A DNA stretch of 64,000 bases from JAUZOB01 sp963692465 (lineage in GTDB: Bacteria > Bacteroidota > Bacteroidia > Bacteroidales > Prolixibacteraceae): the NCBI GenBank assembly GCA_963692465.1, contig OY829943.1:1178001-1242000 (forward strand), in the 5' to 3' direction. The position numbers and the translations under genes are program-made. Below, in pieces: positions 10,701 to 19,581 of the stretch. Below the pieces are notes generated by a model. It had not been told where the DNA came from. It saw nothing but the letters and a program-made list of their open reading frames with translations, and did not search any database. Each line of letters begins with the position of its first letter. The first letter of the stretch is position 1.

Positions 10701-11236
10701 ATGGTGCCATTACAGATAAAGACCAGGTTCCGATTGGTTATTCTTCAAAAGTTCCTGAAATAATTTACGGCTTTACGCTTGGTACGACTTATAAAGCATT
10801 TGATTTTACCATATTTTTTCAGGGAGTAGCACACTATTCTATGTGTTATTCTGGTAAAAATGTGTATGAGAATGCAACAAACGATGGTTCTTACTTTAGT
10901 TATCAGATGAATTCCTGGACTTTAGATCGTTATTTGAAAGGAGAAAAGATTACTTATCCTGCATTGAGTTCAGTGACTACGACTAATCATACTGCAAATT
11001 CTTTCTTTATAATGAATCGTGCATTTACCCGGTTGAAAAATATAGAACTGGGATATACCCTTCCCAAAAATGGATTGAGAGCTTTGGGAATCAGCAAACT
11101 AAGAGTTTTTGTCGGAGGGCAGAACCTTTATGTATGGGATCACCTGAAAATGAGTCATCTGGATCCAGAAAATAATGATCCAATTGGGTATCCTTCTACC
11201 AAGATGTGGAATTTTGGTTTAAATGTTACATTTTAA
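7703..11236 (+). CDS. SusC/RagA-type TonB-dependent outer membrane transporter with STN domain
   Basis: 1177 residues. After a signal peptide (hydrophobic about 24-40) comes an STN signalling domain (about 50-122), then a carboxypeptidase-regulatory-like domain (about 143-215), a TonB box DEVVVVAYG (221-229), a plug, and a 22-strand barrel ending NFGLNVTF. The STN domain contacts periplasmic FecR, so this transporter both imports a ligand and reports it to the sigma factor two genes upstream. The following SusD begins 11 bp after its stop. The ligand is unknown: no glycosidase, peptidase or sulfatase is linked. Confidence 0.95.
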   Translation: MKKSNVMKLFSLKRRGKRCVFTREIIGIFIFSSLLQLTANASDSYSQTAKINLRMRNADLEEVIWMIKKQTEFDFFYNSEDVKDIRGINVNLKNASAEEVLKYCLNGTNLTYQIVHKAITLKKIVKPVRITPKKIVISKNNSIKGKVTSQKDGQALPGVTVFIKGTTNGTVTDANGNYSLSDLPSDATLIFSLIGTQKQEIKIKERSILNVVLIEENTGLDEVVVVAYGTQKKVAVTGAVASVGSKELMQSSSQSLSNALSGKLSGLSALQNGGGRPSYDAATIYLRGVSTLNGASPLIMIDGVPRDNMDALDVNEVESVSILKDASATAVFGVRGANGVILITTKRGVEGKAQLKINLEQSYTSFTREPSRLHSVDYMNLRNQTLANDGKSAAFSDDVIAKFKNPLAGLDPNASDYAEQVKLRNYIYCDHDYYRELIRRYTPQTRASVDVTGGTKKVSYYINAGYIHQGGNLNNEPKSVLGYDPAEKMDRFTFRSNLDYKVTNSLSMFLNLGTYFEVDNSPNAGGLFNNSESYMTQNIILQAVAILPITPGPTTIAGYGVPAGRVVHRDRNMDHSPYEIINGRGYQNDYTCNLNSTLGATWDLSKAITPGLNMKGMISYDSYGGSTTQGAVGCEIYTANVDYTTNSLNYAEKNVPGTPLSITNLSYATLYKIDLQGSINYNHKFGKHEVGGLILAQRDYWEASGGSSVNLIPYNLIGLVGRATYNYDNRYFVEYDMGYNGSEQFAPKHRFGYFPAYSASWVLSNEEFLKGNQTLTNLKLRASYGKVGNDDISSARFLYLDDNTLVGGVLPTLGNNNTQVSMGLVGNPNLTWETAEKRNFGTDFSFFKNLSGSFDYFIEHRSDILITRNTVPLFQGVSSGNLPKANMGIVYNHGYEAELTYNLPVNKDLSFMFKGNYSFAKNVVKDADQVRRDSSYAVSYETQNEYTTGYSYGQCMGYLVDWKDHGGYWISQDEIKKSQLTYQNGIPRVGDFKYVDVNGDGAITDKDQVPIGYSSKVPEIIYGFTLGTTYKAFDFTIFFQGVAHYSMCYSGKNVYENATNDGSYFSYQMNSWTLDRYLKGEKITYPALSSVTTTNHTANSFFIMNRAFTRLKNIELGYTLPKNGLRALGISKLRVFVGGQNLYVWDHLKMSHLDPENNDPIGYPSTKMWNFGLNVTF

Positions 11237-11247
11237 CAATTAAGACT

Positions 11248-13197
11248 ATGAAAGTTCAAAAAATATATATTCTATTGTCTGTTGCTACAACCATTTTTTC
11301 ATTAGCGTCTTGCTCTGATGCATTGAATCTTGCCCCGGATGGAAGAGTAACATTGGATAATGTTTTTTCAGATAACGATAAAGTCTCGGCTTTTCTAAAC
11401 ACCTGTTATGATTACTTGCCTCGAAAAGGGATCAATTATTACTATCGGGCCAGGGGACCGGTTGTGTGGAGTGATGAAGCGTGGGATGGAGATGATACTT
11501 CCGTAGGAGCAGCTTCTTCCAGATTGTACACTGGGAATGTTTCTTCTTCAAGTGGAATGAATGCCATTGTGGATATAGGCAATGGAAGCTATGACTATAA
11601 TTATTGGAATAATTATTGGACTTCGATTCGTAACTGCACCATATTTCTAACACGAATCGGGACTGCTACTGTAAGGAATGAGAGTGATCGAAACAGATGG
11701 ACTGCTGAAGCTCATTTACTAAGAGCCTATTATTATTCGGAATTGCTTAAATGGTATGGATGTGCATTACCTATTGAGAATACTCCTTATGATCTTGCTG
11801 AAGATTTTGCTAAAACCAAACGGTCAAGCTATCATGATGTCGTAAAGTATATCATGGCGGACTGTGATTCGGCTCTTAATGTCCCTGATTCTAATTTTCC
11901 ATGGCGTGTAATTGGTGAAGCCGGTCGTGTTACCAAGGCATTGGCAGAGGCTATCAAATCGAAGATGATTCTTTTTGCTGCCAGTCCGTTGTATAATGAT
12001 GGAAAGAATTATTGGGATGAAGCTTATTTAATTAATAAGACTTCACTGGCAAATCTGGAAGCACACGGCTATGCCCTTTATAACGCTGTACATTTTCCGG
12101 CAACCTATTCGGTTAAAGATGCTTATTTTTATCCAAATGCATCCGTATCAACCATACCCAGTTCATATGCTGCTCTTTACAATGAATACTTTTGCACGAC
12201 GATGACCTATACCTCGAATCCGATTGATCAGGAAACTATTTATCAGTGCTTTTACGGTAATCCTCAGCAAATATGGGTGAATGATGGTTTTGGAGTCGCA
12301 TCTCCAAATAAAACCGGAACGTGCCCTTCTCAGGAATTGGTCGATTCTTATGAAACGACCGACGGACAACCAATACTTGATTTAAAAGAACCTTATTTGG
12401 ATGCACAACACACACAACCCAATTATAATCCCAATAACACCCTGTATGATCCTGCTAATCCTTATTTGAATCGTGACCCACGGTTTTATGCCGATATTTA
12501 TTACAATGGAGCAATAAGGGTAGCACAATGGCCTTTTGCAGAAACATCTGTCTGTAAGGAAAATTATAATCCCAGTGACAAACAAACAACGATTGCATCA
12601 TATCGTCCCCGGGTTATTGCCACTTGGGATGGCGAACCTTACACTGGAATTAGTCAAGATTCAAGAAGATTAACCCGTACCGGTTATTTTGAGCGGAAAT
12701 TTTTACATCCAAATGCAGGATCTAAAGTTATTAGTGACGGCGGAGCAAACTCTAAATTATTCCGTTTAGCAGAGGTAATCCTTGATTTTGCAGAAGCAGC
12801 AGCGGAAGATGACCATTTAGATGAAGCCAGAGCTGCGGTTAATCGAATCAGAGAGCGGGTTAGAATGCCGGATATCCCTTCTGGATTACCTAAAGCAGAT
12901 TTGATTCTTCGAATTCGGAATGAACGCAGGGTGGAATTGGCAATGGAAGAGAACCGATATTTTGATGTACGTCGTTGGACAACTCCAACGGGAGATCTTT
13001 CGAGCACAGATCAATGGGTCACAGCTATGGATATTACCCGTAATTTAAATGGAACATACACCTATACCCGTCGTCCTGTAACTGCGAAGCCTCGTGCGTG
13101 CTACACCAATAAGTATCTCAAGGTCCCGCTGGGTTTAACTGAGGCGAATCTGATGCAGTCTATTACCGGAGAGAATTGGCAAAATCCAGGTTGGTGA
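11248..13197 (+). CDS. SusD/RagB-type surface nutrient-binding lipoprotein
   Basis: 649 residues from ATG 11248. The longer frame starting at 11206 overlaps the end of susC and lacks a signal peptide at its N terminus. The N terminus MKVQKIYILLSVATT continues to a lipobox ending LASCSD, giving a lipidated, surface-exposed protein. SusD features include LRAYYYSELLKWYG in the TPR-like region and the C-terminal RIRNERRVELAMEENRYFDVRRW. It caps the barrel of the preceding SusC and delivers ligand to it. Confidence 0.94.
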   Translation: MKVQKIYILLSVATTIFSLASCSDALNLAPDGRVTLDNVFSDNDKVSAFLNTCYDYLPRKGINYYYRARGPVVWSDEAWDGDDTSVGAASSRLYTGNVSSSSGMNAIVDIGNGSYDYNYWNNYWTSIRNCTIFLTRIGTATVRNESDRNRWTAEAHLLRAYYYSELLKWYGCALPIENTPYDLAEDFAKTKRSSYHDVVKYIMADCDSALNVPDSNFPWRVIGEAGRVTKALAEAIKSKMILFAASPLYNDGKNYWDEAYLINKTSLANLEAHGYALYNAVHFPATYSVKDAYFYPNASVSTIPSSYAALYNEYFCTTMTYTSNPIDQETIYQCFYGNPQQIWVNDGFGVASPNKTGTCPSQELVDSYETTDGQPILDLKEPYLDAQHTQPNYNPNNTLYDPANPYLNRDPRFYADIYYNGAIRVAQWPFAETSVCKENYNPSDKQTTIASYRPRVIATWDGEPYTGISQDSRRLTRTGYFERKFLHPNAGSKVISDGGANSKLFRLAEVILDFAEAAAEDDHLDEARAAVNRIRERVRMPDIPSGLPKADLILRIRNERRVELAMEENRYFDVRRWTTPTGDLSSTDQWVTAMDITRNLNGTYTYTRRPVTAKPRACYTNKYLKVPLGLTEANLMQSITGENWQNPGW

Positions 13198-13231
13198 TAG
13201 TAAATAGTTCTTTTAGTTAAAAGATAAAAAT

Positions 13232-16200
13232 ATGATACACAAAATAACTATCAAAATATCGTTGCTGCTGGCGTTCTTATTTCTAATTTCTTTCGGAATA
13301 ACGCTGAATGCACAGAATGAGGCTCCTTATATCAAAGGGGTTGTACATGATGAGTATGGGAAACCGCTATCTGGAGTTGTGGTAAACTCTGAAAACGGTA
13401 AAAACCGCGTCTTTACGGATGAAAAAGGAGAATATACCATTGTTCTTACGGATAAAAGCAAATATCTTGAATTTTCTTTTATCGGGTATGCAAATAAAAA
13501 AGCAGCGGTTGGAAATAGCAATCAGCTTGATGTTAATCTCAAAGCGGATGTCAATAATTTGAATGAAGTTATCCAATTAGGTTATTCTTCGCAACACAGG
13601 AGTGAATTAACCAATGCTGTATCTACGGTTAGCGGGGAAGAGTTAAAGAAGTCCCCGGTTGCTAATCTTGAAATGACTTTTGCCGGGCGTCTTCCGGGAC
13701 TCTTTATCAAGGAGACTTCTTCGGAATTAGCTCGCACTACTACAGATATGTATGTCCGGGGTTTTTCAGCTAACAGAGCTAATGGTCCCCTTGTTGTCAT
13801 AGACGGAATCCCTACTTCTTATAACAGCGATCAGTCACTGGAATATATTTCTCCTGCAGAGATTGAATCTGTAACGGTTTTAAAAGATGCTTCTGCTGAA
13901 GCTCTTTATGGAATTCAGGGGGCAAACGGAGTTGTTGTTGTTACTACCAAAAGAGGACATCAGGGAGATTTAAAAGTGAACGTCCGTCTGGATGAATCCA
14001 TCCAACAAGTTACGACAAAGCCAACATTTATCAATTCGGCAGAGTATGCTACCTTGAGAAATCAGGCTTCATTGAATGATGGAGGAAATCCGCTTTACAC
14101 TGATCAACAAATAGCCAATTACCAATCAGGTACCGATCGTAATTTATATCCGAATACCAGCTGGTATGATTTGTTTATGAAAAAGTATGCCCAAATGCAA
14201 CGTGTAAATGTTGATATGCAGGGAGGAAGTGATCGTGTTCAATATTTTACGGATGTTAACATGATGCATCAGGGAAGTCAGTTTAAAACGGATCATCCGG
14301 CATACGATTCAAATGAGAATTTTACATGGGCCAATGTTCGTTCGAATGTCAATGCGAAACTCAATAATTATTTGAGTGCTCATCTTGATCTGGCCGGGAA
14401 CATTAAAAGGGAACGGACTCCTGGTAGCGGAATTTTCTCAAGCTCAATTTATTCCAGTCTTTTCAATATTCCTTCTGCGGTCTATGGTCCGGTAACCCCG
14501 ACTTATGTTGATCCGACTACCGGAGATACTATGGGCAATCAGGTTATTACAACGAACAGTGTTGGTAGTCCCACCTATGGAATGCTGAACCGCAATGGGT
14601 TTACCCGATATATGGTAACCAATATTTATGCCCATTTCGGATTAGATTTGGATATGAGTTTTTTGACGAGAGGGTTGAAAGCTTCGGGGACTGTAGCTTA
14701 CCAAACGAATACTGTAAATAGTTTGTTTACTGCACAGAATTATGAACGGGACGTTCGGACAGGTGCCACTGATACGCTTGCCTTTGCACCGAAAAGTACG
14801 GATACGAATACTACGCTTAAATACTCCAAAGCTTCTTCATATTATTATTATCTAACGTATAAGGCTTTGATGAACTATGACCGGGAGTTCGGATTAAATC
14901 ATGTGACCGGAATGGGTTACATGTTTTATCAGAATCTTCATACCAATGCGACTACTTCTCCAGAACTTTTACCTTATAAGCGGCTTCATTCAGGATTAGA
15001 AGCTACGTATAGCTATGATCAGAAATATCTATTAAAGTATGATATGGGTTATTCCGGATCAGAAGCGTATCCTAAGGGGAATCGATTTACGATAACGCCT
15101 GCTGTATCGGCAGGATGGGTAGCTTCCCGGGAACCTTTTCTGAGTGACATTAGCTGGCTTAGTAATCTGAAATTGAGGGCTTCTTATGGAAAAACAGCGA
15201 ATGATCAGTGTGGACTTGGGCGTTTTGTATATGAAGATGATAATAGATTTGGTGGGACTGGTCCGATCAATTTTCTCAAGTATATGATTACTGAAGGACA
15301 AATGGGAGACTCCAAGATCCGGCCGGAGATATCAAAAAAACAAAATTATGGGATTGATTTAGGCTTTTTTAATGAGCTATCATTGAGTATAGATGTATTC
15401 AATGAACGCATGAATAATATGGTAATTAATGCCTCCTCAAATATTCCTGAATGTCAAGGAGTTCCTCTTGATTCTTATCCTGACACCAATACCGGATCAT
15501 TCAAAAACAAGGGTTATGACTTTACTGCAAATTATACAAAGGCAGTTAATAAAGATTTAACTGTTTCTGTCGGAGGATTTGTAAGCTTTGCCAAGAATAC
15601 GGTTATTAATGATGGTTCTGTCGCTAAGACAAGTGATTATGCTTATCAAAATTGGACGAAGGGGTATTCACATGGTCAACAGTTCGGTTATCTGGTTGAT
15701 TATAGCAATGGGAACGGATTTTTTAACTCAGCAGATGAAATTACAAATAGCAAATTGACTTATTCGTCTGGCAAGGCCCCTCGTATAGGTGATCTTAAAT
15801 ACAAAGATCTGAACAATGACGGCGTTATTGATGAGAAGGATGAAGCACCATTGGGAACAGGGTCATTACCCCGTTATTATTATGGTTTTTCAGGTGGATT
15901 CAACTATAAATCATTTGATTTTAGCTTTCTGTTTCAAGGCGTAGGCGAATATAAAACGATTTTAGGCGGAGTGGGAATTTATGACGACAATTATGATGGT
16001 ATTTATAATTCTTTAGATCTGAATGCCTATACAGCCCAACGTTATCAGAGCGGATCAAAAATTACTGCTCCTGCACTTTCTTTAACTACTTCAACCAGTA
16101 ATCGGGGAAGTGATTATTATTTGTACAACCGGGCTTATTTGCGGTTAAAGAATTTGGAAATTGGATATACGTTACCGGAAAGTGTTGCCAGAGCGATTTC

Positions 16201-16345
16201 AGCCAGTAAAGTGAAGTTTATATTGAGTGCTCAGAATCTGTTTACCTGGGATAAAATGAAATCAAATGACTTTGGTCCTGAAGGGACTTATGACTCAATT
16301 CCGGTTTATCGGGTATATAATGTAGGAATAAGTCTCCAGTTTTAA
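13232..16345 (+). CDS. SusC/RagA-type TonB-dependent transporter (no STN domain)
   Basis: 1037 residues. The signal peptide (about 1-28) is followed directly by a carboxypeptidase-regulatory-like domain (about 33-108), a TonB-box-like segment LNEVIQLGYSSQ, the plug (VRGFSANRANGPLVVIDGIP, LKDASAEALYGIQGANGVVVVTT), and the barrel ending VYNVGISLQF. It lacks the STN domain of its upstream paralogue and so should transport but not signal. It starts 34 bp after the first susD, which suggests both pairs share a transcript. The shared local motifs (for example GYSHGQ and GDLKYKDLNNDG versus GDFKYVDVNGDG) fit an old tandem duplication. Confidence 0.95.
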   Translation: MIHKITIKISLLLAFLFLISFGITLNAQNEAPYIKGVVHDEYGKPLSGVVVNSENGKNRVFTDEKGEYTIVLTDKSKYLEFSFIGYANKKAAVGNSNQLDVNLKADVNNLNEVIQLGYSSQHRSELTNAVSTVSGEELKKSPVANLEMTFAGRLPGLFIKETSSELARTTTDMYVRGFSANRANGPLVVIDGIPTSYNSDQSLEYISPAEIESVTVLKDASAEALYGIQGANGVVVVTTKRGHQGDLKVNVRLDESIQQVTTKPTFINSAEYATLRNQASLNDGGNPLYTDQQIANYQSGTDRNLYPNTSWYDLFMKKYAQMQRVNVDMQGGSDRVQYFTDVNMMHQGSQFKTDHPAYDSNENFTWANVRSNVNAKLNNYLSAHLDLAGNIKRERTPGSGIFSSSIYSSLFNIPSAVYGPVTPTYVDPTTGDTMGNQVITTNSVGSPTYGMLNRNGFTRYMVTNIYAHFGLDLDMSFLTRGLKASGTVAYQTNTVNSLFTAQNYERDVRTGATDTLAFAPKSTDTNTTLKYSKASSYYYYLTYKALMNYDREFGLNHVTGMGYMFYQNLHTNATTSPELLPYKRLHSGLEATYSYDQKYLLKYDMGYSGSEAYPKGNRFTITPAVSAGWVASREPFLSDISWLSNLKLRASYGKTANDQCGLGRFVYEDDNRFGGTGPINFLKYMITEGQMGDSKIRPEISKKQNYGIDLGFFNELSLSIDVFNERMNNMVINASSNIPECQGVPLDSYPDTNTGSFKNKGYDFTANYTKAVNKDLTVSVGGFVSFAKNTVINDGSVAKTSDYAYQNWTKGYSHGQQFGYLVDYSNGNGFFNSADEITNSKLTYSSGKAPRIGDLKYKDLNNDGVIDEKDEAPLGTGSLPRYYYGFSGGFNYKSFDFSFLFQGVGEYKTILGGVGIYDDNYDGIYNSLDLNAYTAQRYQSGSKITAPALSLTTSTSNRGSDYYLYNRAYLRLKNLEIGYTLPESVARAISASKVKFILSAQNLFTWDKMKSNDFGPEGTYDSIPVYRVYNVGISLQF

Positions 16346-16384
16346 TGTGTTTGGGTAATTATTAATTTTGAAATATTATTCAAT

Positions 16385-18553
16385 ATGAAAAAATATATAT
16401 TCCTGTTTTTCGCCGTAGTTGCATCAGGTCTTCTTAGTTCGTGCAGTGATAACCTGGATTTGCAAAATGACGGTCGTATCGATATAAGTGGCGTTTTTGC
16501 TGATCGGTATGAAACGATGGGCTATTTGAATTCTTGCTATAGCTATTGTCCGGGTCCGTACATAGACCGAGCTTCTTATTGTGATGAAGCAGAGGACTGT
16601 GATGATAATATAGTAGGAGCAAGATCTAATTGGTATAGCGGTTCCATGACCGCATCAAATTATGCTTCTTATTCACAGGATGGGAGTCCGTGGACATCAC
16701 TTTATGAAGGAATTCGTAAGTGCAATGTCTTTTTGGCTAATATCTGGACCTCAACAGCGCTTGCAACCAATGAAGAAAAAGAGGGATGGGCTGCTCAGGC
16801 TCATACTCTGCGGGCTCTTTATTATTTACAACTGATTAAGCGTTATGGAGATGTGCCTATTTTTGACAAACCATTAGCGTTAAACTATGATTATTCAAAA
16901 CTTACAAAATCTAAATTTTCAGCAGTTGCAAAATTTATATTGGCCGATTGTGATTCTGCTTTAACTGCCCCTACTACATCCAATGGATTTCCCTGGGGGG
17001 AGGCTTACTCTGGTCAATTTGGAATGATGAATCGTGCCATTCCTTATGCCATTAAGTCTGAAACAGTCACTTATGCTGCCAGTCCGTTATGGTCGGATGG
17101 TACTTATTCCTGGTCGGATGCAACCAAAATAAATGGAGAAGCTCTTTCTCAGTGTCTGACTCATGATTACAGCCTTTTCAATGTTCCACCAGCTGGAAAT
17201 GCGGCACAAAATGCATATGCATTGTATTTTATTACCAGCAGTAAAGATCAACGGTCGGTGGACAAAGAGACTATCTATCAGTGTGGAGGTCAGATGGCTA
17301 TATGGCAGAATGCCGGAATGCCTTCGACTTTGGGAATGAATAAATCAGGACCTTGTCCTTCACAGGAACTCGTTGACAGTTATGAGATGGCCAATGGAAA
17401 GTTAATTACAGATGCAACATCCGGATATAATCTGACGAACCCGTATGTGGGTCGTGATCCCCGGTTTTATGCTTCTATCTATTACAACGGGGCACAACGA
17501 AATTTGAATACAACTGTCACTCATGCTACAGCAGGGATGAAATTTACGGCTACTGCTCCCTTTTATGGAATAGAAACATTGTGCCCCAGTTGGAGTGATA
17601 ATGTTGGTAATATAACTCTTACCCTATATAAATGGAATACTAATTACGCTAAAAGTATTGCCGGCACTCCTGTTGCCCAACAGACTTTTGTGAATTACAA
17701 CGACGGTGCAAATCTTCCGTTATCATTTAGTTCCCCATTGTCCGCTGGGACTTATGTCTGGGAGTTAAGTAACGGAACACAGACTGTTGGTGTATCGAAG
17801 TGGACAAACGGAACATCAACTGCGGTTAGTTATTTCAATGGCGTTCAGACAACCGGTAATTATAATTGTCAGATCAATTATAACTCCGACCCCAAGAGCC
17901 CCCACTTTACTCCATTAGTGTCAGGAGCTACAACACAATCTGCTATTCAGATTGCTAATGGAGCAATCGGTACCTATGTGGGTGGAGCGGAAGGAATTTC
18001 ACTAACTGATCGGACTCATACCCGAACAGGTTACTACGTGCGGAAATTTAATAGCTATCTATCCTCAAAGACAACGAATGTAGATGGTGCAATACGACTA
18101 TTTCGTTTAGGAGAACTGTATCTGAACTTTGCTGAATCGGCCTATCAATCTGATGGACCGGATGTTGAAATATCTCTGGGTTCCGGAGTAACAATGAGTG
18201 CGCGTGATGCCGTTGATGCTATTCGGGAAAGAGCGGGTATGCCGGATCTTCCATCAGGAATGAACCCAAGTGATTTTCAAACAAGGTACCGGAACGAACG
18301 TAGGATAGAACTGGCCTTTGAATCGCAACGTTTCTTTGATGTTCGGCGCTGGAAAGTTCTAAGTCAGACAGATCAGTTTGTTTCAGGAATGCAAATTAAT
18401 ACGACGGGCTCAGGTAGCTTTACCTATACTCGCTTTCAGTTTCCTAATCGGAATTGTATTTCGGATAAATGGTTATTGTATCCGATAGATCAGAGTGAGG
18501 TTACTAAAATGGCTGGCTATACCGGAGTGAATTGGCAAAATTCAGGATGGTGA
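16385..18553 (+). CDS. SusD/RagB-type lipoprotein with an inserted beta-sandwich-like domain
   Basis: 722 residues, about 70 longer than the paralogous SusD at 11248. Lipobox LLSSCSD. SusD landmarks are LRALYYLQLIKRYGDVPIFD and RYRNERRIELAFESQRFFDVRRW. Between the shared motif RFYASIYYNGAQR (about residues 360-372) and the shared RTGYYVRKF segment lies an insert (about 372-515) with MKFTATAPFYG, LTLYKWNTNYA and LSAGTYVWELSNGTQTVG. That pattern resembles jelly-roll or Ig-like accessory domains. The equivalent part of the paralogue is a shorter loop. The insert probably adds a second ligand-binding surface, which is an inference. Confidence 0.92.
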   Translation: MKKYIFLFFAVVASGLLSSCSDNLDLQNDGRIDISGVFADRYETMGYLNSCYSYCPGPYIDRASYCDEAEDCDDNIVGARSNWYSGSMTASNYASYSQDGSPWTSLYEGIRKCNVFLANIWTSTALATNEEKEGWAAQAHTLRALYYLQLIKRYGDVPIFDKPLALNYDYSKLTKSKFSAVAKFILADCDSALTAPTTSNGFPWGEAYSGQFGMMNRAIPYAIKSETVTYAASPLWSDGTYSWSDATKINGEALSQCLTHDYSLFNVPPAGNAAQNAYALYFITSSKDQRSVDKETIYQCGGQMAIWQNAGMPSTLGMNKSGPCPSQELVDSYEMANGKLITDATSGYNLTNPYVGRDPRFYASIYYNGAQRNLNTTVTHATAGMKFTATAPFYGIETLCPSWSDNVGNITLTLYKWNTNYAKSIAGTPVAQQTFVNYNDGANLPLSFSSPLSAGTYVWELSNGTQTVGVSKWTNGTSTAVSYFNGVQTTGNYNCQINYNSDPKSPHFTPLVSGATTQSAIQIANGAIGTYVGGAEGISLTDRTHTRTGYYVRKFNSYLSSKTTNVDGAIRLFRLGELYLNFAESAYQSDGPDVEISLGSGVTMSARDAVDAIRERAGMPDLPSGMNPSDFQTRYRNERRIELAFESQRFFDVRRWKVLSQTDQFVSGMQINTTGSGSFTYTRFQFPNRNCISDKWLLYPIDQSEVTKMAGYTGVNWQNSGW

Positions 18554-18557
18554 TAAT

Positions 18558-18597
18558 ATTAAAGATCAATTCTTCTTTAGAAGAATTGATCTTTAAT
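18558..18597 (+). other. Long stem-loop between the second susD and the lipoprotein gene
   Basis: A perfect 17-bp inverted repeat (ATTAAAGATCAATTCTT and its complement), extendable by one C-G pair around a TTTA loop, starts 5 bp after the susD stop. The following sequence is not a clean T-tract, so it may act as an mRNA-stabilising or attenuating structure that lowers expression of the last gene. Confidence 0.7.
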
Positions 18598-18629
18598 CAA
18601 CTATTTTAATTGTTTTAAGAAATACATCT

Positions 18630-19490
18630 ATGAAAAATATAAAGTTATTAATATTTGCAGCAACTCTTCTGCTAATAGGAATTATTAATGGGTGCGAATC
18701 GGACAATAAAGATTATCCGGTAACCATTGGTTTTAGTAATGCATCTGCGTTGGATTCGGTCTTTGTGGGCGATAGTTATGTTCTTAAAGGAACAATAATT
18801 GCTAACGGCCCAATTAAAACAGTTCAGTTTTATAGTAATTTCGTTTTGAGTTATACGAAGGATTCGGTAGCAGTTACAAAACAAGATTCGGTAGAAATAG
18901 CAGGGACAAGGATTACGAATGTTAAAGGGGATACCTGTAATTTCTCAATCAGCATTCCTAATATTACCGAGCAAACAACAGTCCGGGTAGTAGCAACACA
19001 GAATGACGGACATCAGACTTCAGCTCTTTATACAATTGAGTCCGAACTTATTCCATATCCGAATCGATGGGCCGGCGGTTGGCTCGCCCCCGTTTATGGT
19101 AATTTTTATAGTCTATCAAATGATTCAAATTGGGGTTTTAGTATAGAGGCAAATCATGCAGAGCGAATTCCCCTATGTGATTTCTATTTCGGGGATTATA
19201 AAGTTGGGGCGACAGATCTGGATTCGCTGAAACATAATCCAACGGTTCCCGGATTTGCTGATAATGTGATCGGTACTCAATTTGCAAAAACGACTTTTAC
19301 TGCAACTCAGTTTGATGCAATGAGAACTGATGCGTTGTTTAAAACAATGACACCAAAGTTAACATACGTTGATTTTAAAGCAGGAGATGTAATTGTATTT
19401 AAAACGAAAGCAGGAAAGCTGGGACTAATGAAGATTATCTCGGCAGATGTTTCTGAAAATTATAATTTTAGTGTAATAATTCAGCAATAA
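18630..19490 (+). CDS. SusCD-associated secreted lipoprotein of unknown function
   Basis: 286 residues with a lipoprotein signal peptide (hydrophobic about 5-20, lipobox LLIGIINGCES). The first 120 mature residues look Ig-like: alternating beta-type segments with VFVGDSYVLKGTIIANGPIKTVQFYS read in part. A globular C-terminal part follows (NRWAGGWLAPVYGNFY, FKTKAGKLGLMKIISA). It is the last gene of the SusCD locus. Such surface lipoproteins often bind the imported ligand, but I do not recognise a named family and assign no function. Confidence 0.8.
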   Translation: MKNIKLLIFAATLLLIGIINGCESDNKDYPVTIGFSNASALDSVFVGDSYVLKGTIIANGPIKTVQFYSNFVLSYTKDSVAVTKQDSVEIAGTRITNVKGDTCNFSISIPNITEQTTVRVVATQNDGHQTSALYTIESELIPYPNRWAGGWLAPVYGNFYSLSNDSNWGFSIEANHAERIPLCDFYFGDYKVGATDLDSLKHNPTVPGFADNVIGTQFAKTTFTATQFDAMRTDALFKTMTPKLTYVDFKAGDVIVFKTKAGKLGLMKIISADVSENYNFSVIIQQ

Positions 19491-19503
19491 ACTGATCAAT
19501 GAA

Positions 19504-19530
19504 AAGAGGTCATCAATAAGATGACCTCTT
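19504..19530. terminator. Bidirectional terminator between the SusCD locus and hisIE
   Basis: AAGAGGTCAT / ATGACCTCTT with a 7-nt loop. It is followed by seven Ts on the plus strand and by CTTTTC on the minus strand. It lies between convergent genes and can end both transcripts, more strongly on the plus strand. Confidence 0.85.
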
Positions 19531-19581
19531 TTTTTAAATACAAGACAACATTGACAAATAGCCATTATCTCTCAATGTCCT

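Noticed and set aside
11206..11247. SusD start at 11206
   Set aside because: It lies inside the susC end and would put residues before the lipoprotein signal; ATG 11248 begins the signal peptide.
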